NCBI GenBank assembly: GCA_020848905.1
Contig: JADLHG010000031.1
Location: 310,001 to 374,000 of the forward strand
Origin: Deltaproteobacteria bacterium
Lineage (GTDB): Bacteria > Myxococcota_A > Polyangia > GCA-2747355 > JADLHG01
Reading direction: 5' to 3'
DNA length: 64,000 nucleotides
Under the pieces are notes generated by a model, which was given only the letters and a program-made list of their open reading frames with translations, did no database searches and was not told the DNA's origin. Shown piece after piece: positions 34,993-42,454 of this stretch. A program made the position numbers and the translations under genes. Position 1 is the stretch's first letter; each line of letters starts with the position of its first letter.

Positions 34993-36438
34993 CTACGAAG
35001 TCTTCGGGCCGCGCTTCCGTTCCAGCCGGCCTATCTCGCCCTGGCAGTAGCCGACGAAGTCCGAGGCGGGATAGGTCTTCAGGAAGTAGCGGAAGAAGCG
35101 GAGCGCCGTCTCCTCGTCGCCGCCCCGGAGCGCGGCCTCCGCCACCGAGATGATCCCCTTTTGCACCCGCACGCCATCGGCGCCGGTCACCTCTGCCGCG
35201 CGAAAACACCAGACCGCGTCGTCGTACGCGTTGCGGTTGAGCAGGATGCGCGCGAGCTGGTCGTACTCGGGGCCCTCAAGCCCCAGGTCCTTGCGGTGCG
35301 CCTCGAGCGCGCCGTAGAGCTCGGCGGCGATGGGGCCGCTTCCGCCGCGGAGGGCCTGACGGAGCGCCTCTCTGCCGGCGGCGATGGCGGCGTCGGCGCG
35401 GCCGGCGCGCAGATTGAGCTTCGCCAGCTCGCCGAGGATGACGGGGTGGTGGGGCGCCTGAGCCCGCAGCGCCTCGGCTTCGGCGATGGCCTGGTCGAGC
35501 TCCGCATCGGGGCGACCGGCCAGCGCGAGGGCCTTCTTCCGCAGGTCGAGCGGGTCGGCCACCGGGGCGCTGGCCCGGGCCATCGAGGGCGTTGCTGCGG
35601 GCTCGCCGCGCGGCAACGCCAGCGCGGGGGCGGGAGGGGGCGCGATGGTGACCCGCTCCTCCTTCGCCTCGTCGGCCAGGAGGAACGCGCCGCAGAGGCG
35701 GCCGAGCAGGACCGGGATGGATGCCACGGGCGTGACATAGGCCAGCACGAAGATGATCGCCCCTCCGCCGCGCCAGACCTTGGCCACCAGGAGGGCCACG
35801 AGCAGCATCAGCGGGATCGCCAGCAGGGAGAAGAGCACCACGCCACCCACCAGGCCCGCGAGGAGCGGGACCAGGTCCGAGCCCCGCTCGTTGAAGAGCC
35901 ACCCCCAGGGTTCGCCGGTGAGCAGCTCGCGCAACGACCTAGCGCGCGCCGCCACGATCACCGAGGCGGGCACGAGCAGGAGCGCTGCCACGAGCAGCGC
36001 CAGGAGCCCGAAGAGCAGCCCGACCAGCGCCGCCGACGGAGAGGTGAGCTGCGTGAAGAGCAGGGCCGGCACGGAGGAGAGGAGGAGCCAGGCGGCCGCG
36101 GCCCAGGCGCTCTGCCAGAGGATGGTGAGGATCGCGTAGCGGCCGACGAAGGGCCAGACGGCGCCGGGGACGCCCTTCGACAGCAGCCCCGAGGCGGGGT
36201 CGCCGGCCACCACGCCGAAGAGCAGGTGCCCGATGATGGGCGAGATGGCGACGTTCAGCAGGGGCACGAAGAGGAGCGGGGGGAGCTGGGCCTGGCTGGC
36301 GAGGTACGCCACCGTCGCCGCGAGGGCCGTCATGGCTACGTAGGCCGGCAGGACGGTGAAGAGGGTCCCGGCGCGCACGAAGAGGCGGAGGACTTCGCCG
36401 AGCAGGCCGCGGAAGGTCAGGTTCTCCATGGCGTCCAT
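34993..36438 (-). CDS. Multi-pass membrane protein with C-terminal TPR-like region
   Basis: A 481-residue protein. Residues about 15-265 contain roughly six hydrophobic segments with a cytoplasmic loop ARARSLRELLTGEPWGWLFNE. This resembles DUF4013/YciC-type membrane domains, but the family is not certain. A Pro/Ala linker (about 275-310) leads to TPR-like helices (AELDQAIAEAEALRAQAPHH, LAKLNLRAGRADAAI, YDQLARILLNRNAYDDAVW, ALRFFRYFLKTYPAS). The start at 36438 has GGGAGGTGG 10 bp upstream; a second ATG at 36429 is possible. The protein converges on the PKD lipoprotein gene. Function unknown; a scaffold for envelope complexes is possible. Confidence 0.68.
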   Translation of the reverse strand: MDAMENLTFRGLLGEVLRLFVRAGTLFTVLPAYVAMTALAATVAYLASQAQLPPLLFVPLLNVAISPIIGHLLFGVVAGDPASGLLSKGVPGAVWPFVGRYAILTILWQSAWAAAAWLLLSSVPALLFTQLTSPSAALVGLLFGLLALLVAALLLVPASVIVAARARSLRELLTGEPWGWLFNERGSDLVPLLAGLVGGVVLFSLLAIPLMLLVALLVAKVWRGGGAIIFVLAYVTPVASIPVLLGRLCGAFLLADEAKEERVTIAPPPAPALALPRGEPAATPSMARASAPVADPLDLRKKALALAGRPDAELDQAIAEAEALRAQAPHHPVILGELAKLNLRAGRADAAIAAGREALRQALRGGSGPIAAELYGALEAHRKDLGLEGPEYDQLARILLNRNAYDDAVWCFRAAEVTGADGVRVQKGIISVAEAALRGGDEETALRFFRYFLKTYPASDFVGYCQGEIGRLERKRGPKTS

Positions 36439-36676
36439 TAGGCGACGGCCACCTCCCGGCCGGCAAGATTCTGGGCCGTGCCCCGGGCCGTGGGGTCGCC
36501 TGACCCTCGCCCGGGTCGGGTGTGCCGACCACATGTGGGTGGATCCCGAGGATCTCCTGACTTTGTAACATGCTGGAATAATGCGGTTGTGTCCCGAGTC
36601 GGCGAGGCCCGCAGCGCCGCCGAGCTGGCGCCGTTCTTGCTCAGTAGGCGCCCAGGACCCGGGAGGAGCTTCACAG

Positions 36677-38311
36677 ATGACGCGCGGAACGTGGGCTTTG
36701 GTTGCGGCGCTGGCGATGGTGGGCGGGTGCATGCCCGACAAGCAGGGTGCGGACGATGCCTTCCGGCAGGCGCTCGACGAACTGGCCACAGACGAAGGCC
36801 TGCCCCGCGAGTACGGGTCGGCCAACTTCTTCGACGACCTGAAAAAGGGAGCGGGCGATCTGCTCAACGGCGCGAAGGATCTCGTGCTCTGCAAGGCGAT
36901 CCAGCCGCTCCTCAAGGGCAACGGCCAGCAGCTCTTCTACATCCACGGGCAGGTGGCCGAGGCCGGCGCGCTCTACGCCCGCGGGCGCTACGGTCGGGAG
37001 TGGATCTACGACCTGAACACCTACCAGGCGGTGGCCACGCGGTACGCCGGGGTGGGCGCCACGACCAGCTTCGCGGGCTTCGGCGGCGGCATCTACACCG
37101 GCTTCGCGTCGGGGGCCCACGAGTCCGTCAGCGACATGGTGGGGCCGCGCATCCGCGGTGGGGTGGACTTCAAGATCCCGGTCATCGGGATGATCCCGGT
37201 CCTCGGCAGCCTGCTGCGCGTCAACGCCTCCGCCTTCCGCAGTCTCGGCAAGCCGGTCGGTGGTGCCTCCGTGGGCGTGAACGCCGGCCTGAACCTCGGT
37301 CCGCAGCTTCTCCTGCCCATCCCCACCGCGCAGATCGCGGCGAACTTCTGGGCCGCCGACGGTGCGGGAACCGAAGCGGTTGCGACGCGCGACGCCGACC
37401 TCGGCGCCGAGATGAAGGAAGTGCCCTGCACCGACGGGGAGGCCTTCCACTACGTCTCCTACAAGGCCGAGAACCACACCGAGGCGGCGAAGAACCTGGC
37501 CAAGGCGATGCGGCGCTCGTTCACCTCTCTCGACCCCGTGGCCTGGGGAATGGCGCAGATCGTGGTGGCCCTCGGCGTCGCGCGGGACAACGGCGGCGCG
37601 ATCGAGCTCTGCGGCGGCGAGCCGGGAGCCCAGCTGGCCGACCAGCGCATCGCCGATGCGGCGCCCGGAAGCGTGACGCCGAGCTGCCCCGCGAAGCCCC
37701 CCGTGCCGATCCCCGGCACCAAGCCCCCTTCGTCCACCACGCCGAGCGCGACGGACCCGAGCGCGACGGACCCGGGCAACACCGATCCGGGCAACACGGA
37801 CCCGGGCGCGACCGACCCCGGCACCACCCCGGGGCAGGGCGACACCACGGCGCCCGTGGTCACCATCGTCTCTCCGACGGACGGCAGCTCCTCGGGCCTC
37901 TCGGTCACCGTCGAGGTGGAGGCCACCGACGAGACGGGCGTCACGCGCGTCGAGCTCTTCGACAACGAGAACGTGATGGGGCTGAAGACCTCCGGGCCGT
38001 ACCGCTTCACCGTGATGCTGGCCCCCGGGCAGCACACCCTGAAGGTCGTGGCCAAGGACGCGGCGAACAACCAGGGGACCGCGCAGGTCACGGTGCAGGT
38101 CGCGGCGAACAACGCCGGTGGCACGACCCCCACCTCCGGGCCGGCCGGCGACAGCATTCCGACGGCGCCGACGACGCAGAAGCAGACGCCGAAGCTCACC
38201 CGCGAGGCGGGCGGCTGTGCCGTGGGTGCTGGCTCCGACCAGGCCTCTGCCGTCTGGATGCTGCTCCTCGGCCTGGGCCTGGTGGCGCTCCGCCGCCGCG
38301 GTCGCCGCTAG
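36677..38311 (+). CDS. Exported protein with Ig-like domain and MYXO-CTERM-like tail
   Basis: A 544-residue protein with a lipobox-like signal (MVGGCMPDK) and a strong ribosome site (GGGAGGAG). Residues about 70-340 form a Gly-rich domain with amphipathic beta strands (GVGATTSFAGFGGGIYTGF) that I do not recognise. Residues 355-385 are five 5-residue repeats (ATDPS/NTDPG). Residues about 392-480 match a bacterial Ig-like domain (TAPVVTIVSPTDGSS, VEVEATDETGVTRVELFDNE). The C-terminus has GGC at 512-514, a hydrophobic helix and RRRGRR, the layout of the MYXO-CTERM sorting signal of myxobacteria. With Cys lipidation at the front and a sorting tail at the back, which signal is used is unclear. Confidence 0.72.
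   Translation: MTRGTWALVAALAMVGGCMPDKQGADDAFRQALDELATDEGLPREYGSANFFDDLKKGAGDLLNGAKDLVLCKAIQPLLKGNGQQLFYIHGQVAEAGALYARGRYGREWIYDLNTYQAVATRYAGVGATTSFAGFGGGIYTGFASGAHESVSDMVGPRIRGGVDFKIPVIGMIPVLGSLLRVNASAFRSLGKPVGGASVGVNAGLNLGPQLLLPIPTAQIAANFWAADGAGTEAVATRDADLGAEMKEVPCTDGEAFHYVSYKAENHTEAAKNLAKAMRRSFTSLDPVAWGMAQIVVALGVARDNGGAIELCGGEPGAQLADQRIADAAPGSVTPSCPAKPPVPIPGTKPPSSTTPSATDPSATDPGNTDPGNTDPGATDPGTTPGQGDTTAPVVTIVSPTDGSSSGLSVTVEVEATDETGVTRVELFDNENVMGLKTSGPYRFTVMLAPGQHTLKVVAKDAANNQGTAQVTVQVAANNAGGTTPTSGPAGDSIPTAPTTQKQTPKLTREAGGCAVGAGSDQASAVWMLLLGLGLVALRRRGRR
37745..37819 (+). repeat. Five 15-bp tandem repeats, in frame
   Basis: Five consecutive 15-bp units encode (A/N)TDP(S/G). Units 1 and 2 are identical at the DNA level, and units 3 and 4 differ at a few third positions. 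They form a flexible linker between the N-terminal domain and the Ig-like domain. Confidence 0.88.
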
Positions 38312-38320
38312 TCCGGCGAC
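38301..38320. terminator. Hairpin over the stop of the MYXO-CTERM gene
   Basis: Perfect 7-bp arms GTCGCCG / CGGCGAC with a CTAGTC loop span the TAG stop, followed by a pyrimidine-rich stretch (CCTTCTTCCTCCCTC). It lies between convergent genes and is a moderate terminator candidate. Confidence 0.5.
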
Positions 38321-38377
38321 GGGCCTTCTTCCTCCCTCGCGGCGCCGCCGCCTCCCCCGACGCTCCCCCTGCCGTCC

Positions 38378-39967
38378 CTACCGGTTGAAACGCTTGTACC
38401 CCTGGTCGTAGAGGCGCACGAGCACCTGGTTGTCGAGCCGGTTGATGGGCGTCGCACGGGGACCCATGTCCTTCGGGAAGACGAAGAGCGACGGCACGAG
38501 CTCGGGGGTAAGGAAGCGCGTCGGGACCCCGAGCCGCACCGCCGACGGGGAGAGAGCGCGCGTCGAGCCGAGCACGAACCCCCAGTCGCCGAAGGAGGGG
38601 ACGTGTCCGTGGTACGGCAGCGCGTGGAGCGCGGGCCCACCCCCACCCGGGTTCGAGGCGCGGATGGTGTTCACGATGCACCAGAAGGCCTCCGCGGCGT
38701 AGAAGGGGCTCGTGGCCTGCGTGACGAACACCCCCTCCGGACGCAGGTGCTGCGCCACCAGCCGATAGAAGCTCCGGCTGTAGAGCTTGCCGAGCCCTTC
38801 GTTGTTCGGGTCGGGCAGGTCGATGACGATCGCGTCGTAGGCCTGCGCGTGCTCCTCGAGGAACTTCTGCGCGTCGGTATGGAAGATCCGCACCCGGGGG
38901 TCCGAGAGGGAGCGCTGGTTGAGCGCCGCAAGCGGAGGCAGCCGGCTGAAGAGACGCGTCATCTCCGCGTCCAGGTCGACCAGGTCCACGCGCCGCACCG
39001 ACGGGTACTTCAGGATCTCGCGGATCGCCATCCCGTCCCCGCCGCCGAGCACCAGCACCTCCTTCGGTTCACGCACGAGCCCGAAGGCCGGGTGCACCAG
39101 GGCCTCGTGGTAGCGGTACTCGTCCACGGAGGAGAGCTGGATGTTGCCGTCGATGAAGAGGCGAACGTCGCCGCGCCAGCGCGTGAGCACGATGCGCTGA
39201 TAGGGGGTCGAGCGGGCGAAGACGATCGGGTCGTCGTAGAGCAGATCCTCGAGCCACGAGGTCGTGCGGCCGGCCGTCGCGAGGCCCAGCGCGAGGACCG
39301 CGGCGGCGCCCCACGCGCCGAGGCGCAGGAAGAGGCCGCGCGTCTGCCGGGCGAAGAAGCGCAGGCCGAGGAGCGCGACGAGCACGTTGAGCAGCCCGAA
39401 GAGGAAGCCCGTGCGCACCAGCCCGAGGCGTGGCACGAGCACGAGCGGGAAGAGCAGCGACGCGGCGAGCGCGCCGAGGTAGTCGAGCGACAGGACGTTC
39501 CCGATGGTGGCGCGGAGGCTGCCCCGGCGGCGCAAGATGCGCACGAGGAGCGGGATCTCGAGGCCCACGAGGAAGCCGACGAGGGCGCACGCGGCGACGA
39601 GGACCGGCAGGTAGACGCCGACCGCGGCGTAGGCGAAGAAGAGCAGCAGCGCGGAGCTCCCGCCGAGGAGCCCGACGAGGAGCTCGACCAGAATGAAGGT
39701 GCGGATCAGCCGACGGCGCACGAAGCGGCTCGCGAAGCTCCCGCCGCCCATGGCGGTGAGGAAGAGCCCGATGACGAGCGAGAACTGGGTGACCGAGTTG
39801 CCGAGGAGGTATGACGACAGCGCCCCGGCCAGGAGCTCGTAGACCAGGCCGCAGGTGGCGACCACGAAGATCGAGACGAGTAAAAGGACCGTCGAGCGAG
39901 CGCGGCGCGATCGCGTGCGGCGGCGCGGAGGGACCGAGAGCCCGGGTGAGGTCGCCGCGGAATCCAC
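38378..39967 (-). CDS. Membrane-embedded spermidine synthase-like (aminopropyltransferase-fold) protein
   Basis: A 529-residue protein. Residues about 25-230 hold about seven membrane helices (TVLLLVSIFVVATCGLVYEL at 26-45, then a Gly-rich FLTAMGGGSFASRF loop). Residues 245-529 form a Rossmann-type spermidine synthase domain. It has the dcSAM/SAM-binding GGGDG at 308-312, an acidic residue after strand 2 (VDLVDLDAEM), and DLPDPN at 383-388 where the catalytic Asp is expected. The soluble domain probably faces the cytoplasm. No S-adenosylmethionine decarboxylase is nearby, so the donor may be SAM or dcSAM made elsewhere. The GTG start lies 5 bp after the DUF350 stop, and it is the last gene of the DUF4178-DUF350 cluster. 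The acceptor could be a lipid, peptide or polyamine (unknown). Confidence 0.82.
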   Translation of the reverse strand: MDSAATSPGLSVPPRRRTRSRRARSTVLLLVSIFVVATCGLVYELLAGALSSYLLGNSVTQFSLVIGLFLTAMGGGSFASRFVRRRLIRTFILVELLVGLLGGSSALLLFFAYAAVGVYLPVLVAACALVGFLVGLEIPLLVRILRRRGSLRATIGNVLSLDYLGALAASLLFPLVLVPRLGLVRTGFLFGLLNVLVALLGLRFFARQTRGLFLRLGAWGAAAVLALGLATAGRTTSWLEDLLYDDPIVFARSTPYQRIVLTRWRGDVRLFIDGNIQLSSVDEYRYHEALVHPAFGLVREPKEVLVLGGGDGMAIREILKYPSVRRVDLVDLDAEMTRLFSRLPPLAALNQRSLSDPRVRIFHTDAQKFLEEHAQAYDAIVIDLPDPNNEGLGKLYSRSFYRLVAQHLRPEGVFVTQATSPFYAAEAFWCIVNTIRASNPGGGGPALHALPYHGHVPSFGDWGFVLGSTRALSPSAVRLGVPTRFLTPELVPSLFVFPKDMGPRATPINRLDNQVLVRLYDQGYKRFNR

Positions 39968-39972
39968 TCGGA

Positions 39973-40197
39973 CTAATGCATGGCGGACGAGATGATCAGC
40001 GCCAGCCCGATCAGGAACGATCCGATGATGATCCCGAGCGCGACGTTCTGATCCTCTTCGATCTCCTTGCGCACGCTGAAGGGCATGAGCTTCTTGAAGA
40101 GCGCGAAGCCCACGCCGAAGATCACCATGCCGATGATCGCGTAGATCAGCGTCGAGAGCATGAAGCCGGGCTTGAGGTCTGCGAGCAGCTTGTCCAT
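39973..40197 (-). CDS. DUF350 (YjfL-like) small membrane protein
   Basis: A 74-residue protein with two membrane helices (about 13-35 and 50-72) joined by a short charged loop (FKKLMPFSVRKEIEEDQN). The sequence FGVGFALFKKLMPF and NVALGIIIGSFLIGLA fit DUF350, the family of E. coli YjfL. DUF350 genes repeatedly occur beside DUF4178 and spermidine synthase-like genes, as here. Its task is unknown; a membrane platform or channel for the modifying enzyme has been proposed. GAGGAGGAA just before the start is a strong ribosome site. It is 5 bp upstream of the aminopropyltransferase-like gene. Confidence 0.82.
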   Translation of the reverse strand: MDKLLADLKPGFMLSTLIYAIIGMVIFGVGFALFKKLMPFSVRKEIEEDQNVALGIIIGSFLIGLALIISSAMH

Positions 40198-40259
40198 CCG
40201 TTCCTCCTCTGCTTCCCGGGCGAGGGCCGTCCGGAAAGGGGCGCGTCACGCCCGGGTCG

Positions 40260-40475
40260 TCACTTACCGCCGAAGAATCCTCCGCCGGAGTGGCGGCGTC
40301 CGATGCCGCCGAAGTAGTAGTAGCGCGGCCCCCGACCGCCCACGCTCTCCTGGCGGATGCTGACCGGCTTGTCGAGGGTCCCCTCGAGCCCCCACCCCGC
40401 GGCCGAGGCGACGAGCGCTCCGAGGGTCCCGAACCCGAGCACCCCGAGCACGATGAAGAATCCTATCCAGCGCAT
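40260..40475 (-). CDS. Small membrane protein, Gly/Tyr-rich C-terminus
   Basis: A 71-residue protein with one N-terminal hydrophobic helix (IGFFIVLGVLGFGTLGALVASAA, in two parts, residues 4-26) that could be a membrane anchor or uncleaved signal. Its C-terminus is Gly-, Arg- and Tyr-rich (RYYYFGGIGRRHSGGGFFGGK). I do not recognise a family. It lies between the DUF4178 and DUF350 genes, 33 and 62 bp from them on the same strand, so it most likely belongs to the same membrane system. The position is similar to that of small membrane partners (for example DUF4247) in related operons, but I cannot show homology. Confidence 0.6.
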   Translation of the reverse strand: MRWIGFFIVLGVLGFGTLGALVASAAGWGLEGTLDKPVSIRQESVGGRGPRYYYFGGIGRRHSGGGFFGGK

Positions 40476-40508
40476 GGGCCAGCCGCCTCGTCGTCGATGG
40501 TGGTCGGG

Positions 40509-42419
40509 TCAGTCGTCATCGTCGCTCTCGGGCATCACCGGGGCCCACCGCCGCTTCTCGAAGAGGAAGCGCCGGAGCCACTCGTAGAGCGGGAAGAGGA
40601 ATGCGAACCCCGCCAGGACCAGGAAATAGCGCGACAGGACCTCTCCCTGCGTGATGGTGACGGTCAGCTTCTGCTGGTGGAGCGGGCCGGCCGCCTCGCC
40701 GGAACCTCCCTGCCCCCTGAGGAGCAAGCGGTAGGTCCCGGGGGGCGGGGCCTTGATGTAGACCGTCTCGTGCCGGCTCCCCTCGCTCCAGCTCTCCCCA
40801 CCTTCGACGCCGGAGTAGTAGGAGACCTCGGCGTCAGCCTCCTCGACGACTTCGTCCTTCTCGTTCATCAGGGCCAGGTCGATGCCGAGCCACTGATTGT
40901 TGAGGAAGCTGTGGAGCTGCAGGCTCATGATCTTTTCGCCCCCCACCTGAAAGGTGCGGGAGACGGTCTCGGCCTGGAATTGCTCGGAGTCGAAATCCTC
41001 CGCCAGAAGGACGTGTCCCGCGTGCCCGAGGGACCAGACGAGCAGTCCGAGGTTGAGGAGCGCGAAGACCCCTCCGACGAGCATGAGCAACTTGGCGACG
41101 GGGCCGCGCTCAAAGGGCTGTGCCGCGTGGATCCCGCGCGGACGTGGCGGCACCTCGTCGAGGCCGAAGGCGGTCCAGACCTCGGCGACGGGCACGTACC
41201 TGCCGTGGAAGTACTCGAGCTCGGCGCCGTCCCGCTCGACCCCGAAGATGCGCGGCGGGGCGATGAGGTCCACGTAGTAGAAACGGTCGCCGCTCTTGGC
41301 GAGCCAGGGGAGGGCGCCGTCCACGTAGATCAGGGAGACGGTCCCCTCCTCGTACTTCCTGAAGGTCACCGGGCCGACGCGCACGCCGCGCTTCGCGGGG
41401 AGCCCCACGGGGTCTACCTGCGGGGCTTCCTGCGTCGGGCGCATGAGGAGGTAGTGCCCCTCCTCCTCCACGAGCCACTGGTAGCCCTGCTCGGGGTGGT
41501 GGAGCAGGTACTCGACGGTCCGGTAGTGCTCCGCATCCTCGTAGAGCATTCGGCCGCAGACCTCGTAGCGCACGCCCGAGAAGGTGGCCGCCTGCCCCAC
41601 GGCGAAGGCGAAGGGCGGCTTGAGGTTCGCGGGGTTGACGCCGAGGACGTTCGCCTGCGCGGTGGTCAGGTCGAGCTGCGCGCCGCAGTACTCGCAGACC
41701 TTGGTCTGGACGGGACGGTTCTCCGGGACCTGCAGCGACGCCCGGCAGTTCGTGCAGCGGATGTCGCGCCCGGAGCGGGCGCCCTCCTTCGACGGAGGGC
41801 GCTCCTGGTCGAGCGCTAGCTGGTCGTGCTGGAGCACGTGCCCCACGAAGCAGGCGGGGCGATCGCCTTGTTCGAACTCGACCGAGGCGAAGCGCAGCCC
41901 GTCGAGGCTGGCCAGGTCGGCGTAGGCGTAGCGCGATCCGGGAAGGACCGCGAAGGGGAGCTGCCCTTCGCCACCGATGCAGGTCGCCGTGCCGAGCTCT
42001 CGGATCGTGTAGGGCCGCTGATCGAGGCCGATGGGTTGTCCCACGCGGAGCTGGCTCGGCGCCGCGATCGGCGCGTCGGCGCGGGTGGCTTGCTCGAGCG
42101 TGAGCTGCCGCTCGGACTCGCTGAGCCAGGCCACCGACCCGTCCTCGAGCTGGAGGTACCACTCGTCCCAGGTCCCGCGGCCGTGGTCGTAGCGCAGGTG
42201 CCCTTCGACGGTGAACCCGCGCCCGAGGAGGCGGCCGGTCGCGTGGAGGTAGAGTCGGGTGTCGGCCTCGGGGAGGATCGACTGCGCCCCCAGCTTGAGG
42301 GCGCTCTCCTCGTCCCAGTAGACCGTGGCGCGGCAGTACTGGCACACCACCATGCTGATCCCGGGATTGACCAGCGTGTGCTCACCGCCGCAGCTTGGAC
42401 AGCGGATTTGCCGGGCCAT
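40509..42419 (-). CDS. DUF4178 protein with two zinc ribbons and two membrane helices
   Basis: A 636-residue protein. A first zinc ribbon (CPSC at 7-10, CQYC at 26-29) precedes a DUF4178 domain (about 50-195). A second ribbon (CTNC at 222-225, CEYC at 242-245) precedes a second DUF4178 copy (about 265-415). A membrane helix lies at about 441-465, an extracytoplasmic beta-sandwich domain at 470-590 (APPPGTYRLLLRGQG), a second helix at about 597-615, and an acidic tail ESDDDD. DUF4178 has no assigned activity; it occurs with DUF350 and spermidine synthase-like genes. The duplicated ribbon-plus-domain unit here suggests internal duplication. It lies 35 bp after the FeoAB gene. Confidence 0.82.
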   Translation of the reverse strand: MARQIRCPSCGGEHTLVNPGISMVVCQYCRATVYWDEESALKLGAQSILPEADTRLYLHATGRLLGRGFTVEGHLRYDHGRGTWDEWYLQLEDGSVAWLSESERQLTLEQATRADAPIAAPSQLRVGQPIGLDQRPYTIRELGTATCIGGEGQLPFAVLPGSRYAYADLASLDGLRFASVEFEQGDRPACFVGHVLQHDQLALDQERPPSKEGARSGRDIRCTNCRASLQVPENRPVQTKVCEYCGAQLDLTTAQANVLGVNPANLKPPFAFAVGQAATFSGVRYEVCGRMLYEDAEHYRTVEYLLHHPEQGYQWLVEEEGHYLLMRPTQEAPQVDPVGLPAKRGVRVGPVTFRKYEEGTVSLIYVDGALPWLAKSGDRFYYVDLIAPPRIFGVERDGAELEYFHGRYVPVAEVWTAFGLDEVPPRPRGIHAAQPFERGPVAKLLMLVGGVFALLNLGLLVWSLGHAGHVLLAEDFDSEQFQAETVSRTFQVGGEKIMSLQLHSFLNNQWLGIDLALMNEKDEVVEEADAEVSYYSGVEGGESWSEGSRHETVYIKAPPPGTYRLLLRGQGGSGEAAGPLHQQKLTVTITQGEVLSRYFLVLAGFAFLFPLYEWLRRFLFEKRRWAPVMPESDDDD

Positions 42420-42454
42420 GGGGCGGAAGGGTAGCCCAGACCGCGAGCGGGCGT

